DNA from: an uncultured Bacteroidota bacterium
GTDB taxonomy: Bacteria; Bacteroidota; Bacteroidia; Flavobacteriales; Flavobacteriaceae
Length of the DNA stretch: 64,000 nt
Assembly: GCA_902523635.1 (NCBI GenBank)
Contig: CABZAE010000001.1
Coordinates: 124,001-188,000, forward strand
Direction of reading: 5' to 3'
The number at the start of each line of letters is the position of its first letter. Position 1 is the first letter of the stretch. Below, one piece after another: positions 59,136 to 64,000 of the stretch. The notes beneath the pieces were generated by a model. It worked only from the letters and a program-made list of their open reading frames with translations. It was not told where the DNA came from and ran no database searches. The position numbers and the translations under genes were made by a program.

Positions 59136-59807
59136 TTAAAAACTAGCTCCAAAGACTAAAAATGCAGCCTCACTGTCGGGATTATAAATAAAAGACCCAA
59201 ATACTGGTAGAGAATATTCTTCAGTAATTTTAATGTCTTTAGAACCACCAAAAGAAAGATTCACCAAACCGCTATCTCCTCCAGCATAAAAAGCTGCATC
59301 ACCGTCACTACCAAAGCCAATACCGATATCAACAGCTCCAGCAGAGAAACCAGCTTCAACGTAAAGAGCCTCAGCATCAGTAAAATATCCAACGGTTAGG
59401 TCCAAACCACCCAAACTTGTTGATCCAGAAATTTCCATCCAATCACTGTCGAAAAGTCCAGGGTTACCAGCACCATAAGTACCATTGTTGGTTGGGAAAG
59501 AATAATTTGTCAAAGTAAGTGCCAATGGCCCGAAGTCATATGAAACCCATAGGTCTAATTCGTTACCACCACCACTCGCAGTAGTAGGGAAGCTACCCCA
59601 AACACCTCCAGTTAAGGAACCAGAACCAAGTTCCATCCAGGGTTGAATGTGAGCTCCTGATCCAAATTGTGTACCTCTCCATACATATGAACTAACCACA
59701 TCGGCTCCAAAATCTTGGGCCTGTAAAGTACTTGTTTTAATACCGACGACTATCGTAGCAAAGGGAACAAGCAAACCAATTAAAAGTTTATTTATATTTT
59801 TTTTCAT
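59136..59807 (-). CDS. TorF-like outer membrane beta-barrel protein
   Basis: Signal peptide; FGADVVSSYVWRGTQFGSGAHIQPWMELG; short amphipathic strands. Confidence 0.75.
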   Translation of the reverse strand: MKKNINKLLIGLLVPFATIVVGIKTSTLQAQDFGADVVSSYVWRGTQFGSGAHIQPWMELGSGSLTGGVWGSFPTTASGGGNELDLWVSYDFGPLALTLTNYSFPTNNGTYGAGNPGLFDSDWMEISGSTSLGGLDLTVGYFTDAEALYVEAGFSAGAVDIGIGFGSDGDAAFYAGGDSGLVNLSFGGSKDIKITEEYSLPVFGSFIYNPDSEAAFLVFGASF

Positions 59808-60012
59808 TTTGTTTTGCGTTATAATTAGTAAATAGTTGAATTTGTTAAATATTATATATCGAATTTACATTTTTAGTAAATTAAATTCATAGAAAATATC
59901 AATATTCACATCATTTTTTCTGATTTGATAATTTATGTATTATAAAATTTTTAAATGATTAAAATTGAGATGCTTAAATTATGAATTTGAACAATTTTGT
60001 TTTAAACGGATT

Positions 60013-60378
60013 TTACTTTGCAAGTTGTAATCCTAAATACATAGAAATAAAACACAGCACAATTGTTAAAGTTGTGTAAGAAATTGATTCTATAAAACTT
60101 CCATTTTTTAACATCTCTATGTTTTCATAAGTAAAAGTGGAAAATGTTGTTAATCCACCGCAAAATCCTGTTCCAATCAAAATTGATGATGTAGACTCAA
60201 TCTGATTACTTTTTACAAGGTGTCCCATCAATAATCCCAATATTAAACATCCAATTATATTAGAAAAAGAAGTTGTTATCGGGTACTTATGTATGTTAAG
60301 AATTGGAATGGAATTTAACAAGAATCTTAATATACTTCCAAAACCCCCACCAATAAAAACCAGTATTAAATTTTTCAT
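60013..60378 (-). CDS. crcB: Fluoride channel CrcB/Fluc
   Basis: Start trimmed to MKNLILVFIGGGFGSILRFLL; GTGFCGGLTTFSTFTYE. Confidence 0.93.
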   Translation of the reverse strand: MKNLILVFIGGGFGSILRFLLNSIPILNIHKYPITTSFSNIIGCLILGLLMGHLVKSNQIESTSSILIGTGFCGGLTTFSTFTYENIEMLKNGSFIESISYTTLTIVLCFISMYLGLQLAK

Positions 60379-60563
60379 GAAACACTTATCCTTTTTAAAA
60401 TTACCAATAATGATACAAATAAGATAAATCCAAAAAACACCCATTTTACGTCAGAATAAATTCCTTTAAGACGTTTAAGATCCTTGTTGTAACTAATAAT
60501 TACCAACAATAAAAAACTAACAAAAAAAAGTATTGCGAATATTATTTGTCCAGTACTAAACAT
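60375..60563 (-). CDS. Small membrane protein upstream of crcB
   Basis: 62 aa, two hydrophobic segments, overlaps crcB start. Confidence 0.6.
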   Translation of the reverse strand: MFSTGQIIFAILFFVSFLLLVIISYNKDLKRLKGIYSDVKWVFFGFILFVSLLVILKRISVS

Positions 60564-60597
60564 AAATATTTAAATTCGATAAATAAATAATTAATAT

Positions 60598-60981
60598 ATG
60601 AAACATCAATTAAATTCCGTTAAAAAATTTCATCAAGTTTATAAACTTACATATTCAGAATTACCAATTGCGAAAATTAAAAAAGAGACCATTAAATTGA
60701 GATACAATTTGATGGCTGAGGAAAATCAAGAATATTTTGACGCAGCTAACAACGATGATTTGGTAGAAGTTGCTGATGCATTAGGAGATATGTTATACAT
60801 TTTGTGTGGGACAATAATAGAACATGGTTTTCAACACAAAATTGAAGAGATCTTTGACGAGATACAAAGAAGTAATATGAGCAAATTAGATAGTAACGGA
60901 TTACCAATTTATAGAGATGATGGAAAGGTGATGAAAGGTCCAAATTATTTTAAGCCCGATATTTCAGGAATACTTGGTTAA
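60598..60981 (+). CDS. MazG/PRA-PH-superfamily nucleotide pyrophosphohydrolase
   Basis: LMAEENQEYFDAANNDDLVEVADALGDMLYI metal-binding helices. Confidence 0.85.
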   Translation: MKHQLNSVKKFHQVYKLTYSELPIAKIKKETIKLRYNLMAEENQEYFDAANNDDLVEVADALGDMLYILCGTIIEHGFQHKIEEIFDEIQRSNMSKLDSNGLPIYRDDGKVMKGPNYFKPDISGILG

Positions 60982-62024
60982 ACTTCGACTCTCCAATTAA
61001 AAGGATCCTTAGAGATATTATATTGAATCTCATTAAGTTTCTTTTTTAAAGTAGCAGACCAAGAATTTTTAATTTCCTTCATTTCATAATAGTTGTCTTC
61101 GTGACCAAAGCCGGCAATGGGTAGAACAACAACTGCTGTACCACAACCAAAAATTTCTTTTAAATTTCCTGATGAGTGTGCATTCACTATCTCTTTAACA
61201 GAAAGTGGTCTAATCTTAACTTTTATGCCGCTATTTTTAGCAATTTCGATTAGACTTTTCCTGGTTATGCCATCAAGAATACTGTCACTTGTTGGAGGGG
61301 TAATTAAAGTATCGTCAATTCTGAAAAAAAGATTCATTGTACCAGCCTCTTCAATATATTCATGGCTTGAAGAGTCAGTCCAAATTATTTGTTGAAAACC
61401 CCGATCTCTGGCAAGCATAGTGGGATAAAATTGAGCTGCATAATTTCCAGCAGCTTTTGCATATCCAACTCCACCTTTAGCGGCTCGGCTGTAAGATTTT
61501 TCAATTTTAACTTTAACTTTTCCTGAATAGTATAGTTTTGCTGGAGTACAAATGATCATAAACTTATACTGGTTAGCTTCATTTGCGTTGATACTTGGTT
61601 GATCAGCAAAAATAAATGGTCTTATGTATAAGGAATTTCCTAAACCAGGTTTAACCCAGTCCTTATCTAATTCTACTAATTTTCTTATTCCTTCTATAAA
61701 AATTTCTTTATTTGGAACGGGCATGGCAAGTCGTTCACATGATTTTGAAATTCTTTTGTAGTTTTCTAATGGTCTGAAGAGCCATGTCTTTCCATTTTTG
61801 TCTTTGTATGCTTTCATTCCTTCGAAACAAGCTTGTCCATAGTGAAGGGAACGTGCAGATGGATCTATTAATATGGGTTTATATGGTTCAATCATCCCAT
61901 TATTCCATTTTCCATCAACATATGAACAGCTAAACATATGATCACTAAAAACAGAACCAAAATCTAAATTTTCAAAATCTATATTTCTGATTTTTGATTT
62001 TTTAATTTTGAAAATTTTCATCAT
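60978..62024 (-). CDS. ilvE: Branched-chain amino acid aminotransferase
   Basis: LHYGQACFEGMKAY, VKIEKSYSRAAKGGVGYAKAAGNYAA, IEEAGTMNLFF, GCGTAVVV. Confidence 0.93.
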   Translation of the reverse strand: MMKIFKIKKSKIRNIDFENLDFGSVFSDHMFSCSYVDGKWNNGMIEPYKPILIDPSARSLHYGQACFEGMKAYKDKNGKTWLFRPLENYKRISKSCERLAMPVPNKEIFIEGIRKLVELDKDWVKPGLGNSLYIRPFIFADQPSINANEANQYKFMIICTPAKLYYSGKVKVKIEKSYSRAAKGGVGYAKAAGNYAAQFYPTMLARDRGFQQIIWTDSSSHEYIEEAGTMNLFFRIDDTLITPPTSDSILDGITRKSLIEIAKNSGIKVKIRPLSVKEIVNAHSSGNLKEIFGCGTAVVVLPIAGFGHEDNYYEMKEIKNSWSATLKKKLNEIQYNISKDPFNWRVEV

Positions 62025-62034
62025 GCAAATTATT

Positions 62035-62052
62035 ATTTGTAAAATTACAAAT
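62035..62052. promoter_or_regulatory. Palindrome in the divergent ilvE/epimerase intergenic region
   Basis: ATTTGTAA-AA-TTACAAAT, 8-bp arms. Confidence 0.35.
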
Positions 62053-62077
62053 TAACTTTAATCATTGAACGTAAACA

Positions 62078-62992
62078 ATGAGATTTTTAATAACCGGAGG
62101 CACTGGACTTATTGGAAAACAGATTGTAAGATTATTAGAAAAAAGGGGAGATGAAGTTCATGTTTTGTCAAGAGGAAAAAAATATTTCAAAAATTCAAAT
62201 AAGGTCAAATTTTTTCATTGGGATCCTGAAGTTGGTTCGATTGATCTCAATTCACTAGACGGTGTTGACACTGTTATTAATCTAGCCGGTACACCTATCG
62301 CTCAGTTTTGGACCAACAAAATTAAAAGATCAATATTAAATAGCAGGATCAACTCAGTGAAATTATTGACAGATGCTGTAAATAATCATAATAGAAACAA
62401 CATTAAGTTGTTTCTAAATGCATCAGCTATTGGAATTTACCCATCAAACAGTGGTCTGCTCATTGACGAAAGTTTCGAGTATAAATCTGAATCTTTTCTA
62501 GGAAATGTGGTTGATTCCTGGGAAAAAAGCACCGAAAGCATTAAGGATTTGAAAATTAAAACTTCCATATTGAGAATTGGTCTTGTTTTGTCAAATGAAT
62601 CAGGATTTTTTAAATCAATATGTTTTCCAACAAGGTTTTATTTGGGTTGTTGGTTTGGAGATGGTAACAATTATTATTCATGGATTCACTTAGATGATCT
62701 TGTAAGTTCCATAATTTACATTGCAGATAAAAATCTAACAGGAAAATTTAATTTAGTTTCCCCAGAACCAGTTACTAGTAAATTTTTTATGAAAAAATTA
62801 GCTTTTCTATTAGAAAAAAAAATTGTATTACCATCAATTCCAGTAAAAATTATCAAATGTTTGCCCAGTGGAATGTCAGAATTATTTCTTTTTGACCAAA
62901 AGGTAAGTTGTGATAAATTATTAAAAAATGGATTTACTTTTAAATATGGAAATTTAGAGATTGCTTTAAAAAATTTGCTAAATAAATTATGA
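62078..62992 (+). CDS. TIGR01777-type NAD-dependent epimerase
   Basis: ITGGTGLIGKQIVRLL, GVDTVINLAGTPIA, NASAIGIYPSN, WGDG-type FGDGNNYYSWIHLDD. Confidence 0.92.
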   Translation: MRFLITGGTGLIGKQIVRLLEKRGDEVHVLSRGKKYFKNSNKVKFFHWDPEVGSIDLNSLDGVDTVINLAGTPIAQFWTNKIKRSILNSRINSVKLLTDAVNNHNRNNIKLFLNASAIGIYPSNSGLLIDESFEYKSESFLGNVVDSWEKSTESIKDLKIKTSILRIGLVLSNESGFFKSICFPTRFYLGCWFGDGNNYYSWIHLDDLVSSIIYIADKNLTGKFNLVSPEPVTSKFFMKKLAFLLEKKIVLPSIPVKIIKCLPSGMSELFLFDQKVSCDKLLKNGFTFKYGNLEIALKNLLNKL

Positions 62993-63041
62993 CATTTTGA
63001 CAAATTCAATTTTTTGGCAGTACTTTTGAACAGTTATTTGC

Positions 63042-63539
63042 ATGACAAAAAAATCCAAAAATAGTACAAAGAAGAAACCTTCCTTAAAAGATAAAATAAC
63101 TGAACTTGAGTCAGTTATAAAAGATGAAAAAGATAAATTTCTAAGGTTGTTTGCTGAATTTGAAAATTACAAGAGGCGTACATCCAAAGAGAGGTTAGAA
63201 CTTTATAAAACAGCCTCAATGGAGCTTATGACCTCTTTGTTACCCATCATTGATGACCTTGAAAGAGCATCAGCTGAATTTTCCAGATCCAAAGACAAAC
63301 AATTAACTGAAGGTTTTTCCATTATAAAAAATAAGTTTAATGAAACGTTAAAATCTCAAGGCCTAAGTGAGATTGAAGTAAAAAGTGGAGACGAATTTGA
63401 CGTTGAAAAACATGAAGCCATTACACAGATAACTGCACAGAGTAACAAAATGAAAGGAAAAGTTGTTGATGTCACTGAAAAAGGTTTCAAACTTGGAGAA
63501 AAAATTATTAGATATCCAAAAGTGGTTGTAGGTAAATAG
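63042..63539 (+). CDS. grpE: Nucleotide exchange factor GrpE
   Basis: [48 protein letters not shown]; followed by dnaJ. Confidence 0.95.
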   Translation: MTKKSKNSTKKKPSLKDKITELESVIKDEKDKFLRLFAEFENYKRRTSKERLELYKTASMELMTSLLPIIDDLERASAEFSRSKDKQLTEGFSIIKNKFNETLKSQGLSEIEVKSGDEFDVEKHEAITQITAQSNKMKGKVVDVTEKGFKLGEKIIRYPKVVVGK

Positions 63540-63541
63540 TA

Positions 63542-64000
63542 ATGAAAGAGGATTATTATGACATACTTGGAATAAGTAAATCAGCTTCTGAAAGCGAAAT
63601 CAAAAAAGCTTACAGAAAGCTTGCGATTAAATATCACCCTGACAAAAATCCAGGCGATAAGAATGCTGAAGAAAAATTCAAAAAAGCTGCAGAAGCCTAT
63701 GAAGTTTTAGGAAACAGTGAAAAAAGATCGAAATATGATCAGTTTGGTCACTCAGCATTTGATGGAGCCGGTGGATTTGGTGCTGGGGGGATGAACATGG
63801 ATGATATTTTTAGTCAATTTGGTGATATTTTTGGTGGTGCATTTAGTGGTTTTGGCGGATTTGGTGGTTCAGGTCAAAGAACAATCAAGGGTAGTAACCT
63901 CAGAATTAGGGTGAAGCTGGATCTTAAGGAAATTGTATTGGGCTGTGAAAAGAAGATTAAAGTTAAAAGAAAAATTAAAGCACCAGGTGTTACTTACAAA
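63542..64000 (+). CDS. dnaJ: Chaperone DnaJ, 3'-truncated at window edge
   Basis: [40 protein letters not shown] region; runs off the window. Confidence 0.97.
   Translation, partial: MKEDYYDILGISKSASESEIKKAYRKLAIKYHPDKNPGDKNAEEKFKKAAEAYEVLGNSEKRSKYDQFGHSAFDGAGGFGAGGMNMDDIFSQFGDIFGGAFSGFGGFGGSGQRTIKGSNLRIRVKLDLKEIVLGCEKKIKVKRKIKAPGVTYK

Noticed and set aside
60013-60563. Fluoride riboswitch ahead of crcB
   Set aside because: crcB start overlaps an upstream small ORF, and the 34-nt gap before that ORF is too short and AT-rich for the known aptamer.
1-64000. CRISPR arrays, IS elements, prophage, toxin-antitoxin or defence islands
   Set aside because: No regularly spaced repeats, transposase, integrase, phage structural or defence-type proteins recognised in the ORFs read.

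Overview
This is an AT-rich chromosomal window of about 64 kb, most likely from a marine Flavobacteriia-type Bacteroidetes. Supporting signs are TTG-N19-21-TAnnTTTG-like promoters, TonB-dependent receptor, DUF6029, Omp28 and CcsBA-type genes, and beta-grasp glutamine synthetase. I see no prophage, IS element or CRISPR array. The window opens inside guaB and closes inside dnaJ. Main blocks: (i) SurA-like PPIases and a fused CcsBA cytochrome c biogenesis protein (0.9-7 kb). (ii) A 19 kb acyl-CoA catabolic island (7-26 kb) with an ACAD/APH-kinase pair, acetoacetyl-CoA synthetase, nitronate-monooxygenase-type reductase, SDRs, a TonB receptor with hydrophobic inserts, acyl-CoA ligase, MFS transporter, an orphan carboxylase beta subunit, a crotonase, MaoC and a tandem ACAD pair. 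(iii) A probable lysine catabolism operon (ALDH7, DUF1338/HglS, saccharopine/lysine dehydrogenase; 26-30 kb). (iv) Mixed envelope and secreted proteins. (v) tRNA-Arg(ACG) and a sulfatase. (vi) A short intergenic transcription unit (43.9-44.2 kb) with its own promoter, a structured leader that may fold as an H-type pseudoknot, a 47-codon DUF4278-like ORF and a perfect terminator palindrome. (vii) Threonine degradation, thioredoxin-like proteins, glutamine synthetase, purM-prfA-pyrF, amt, crcB, ilvE and grpE-dnaJ. I also read several small ORFs absent from the supplied track and several operator-like palindromes. All functional names are from recognising protein motifs by eye; no database search was run.
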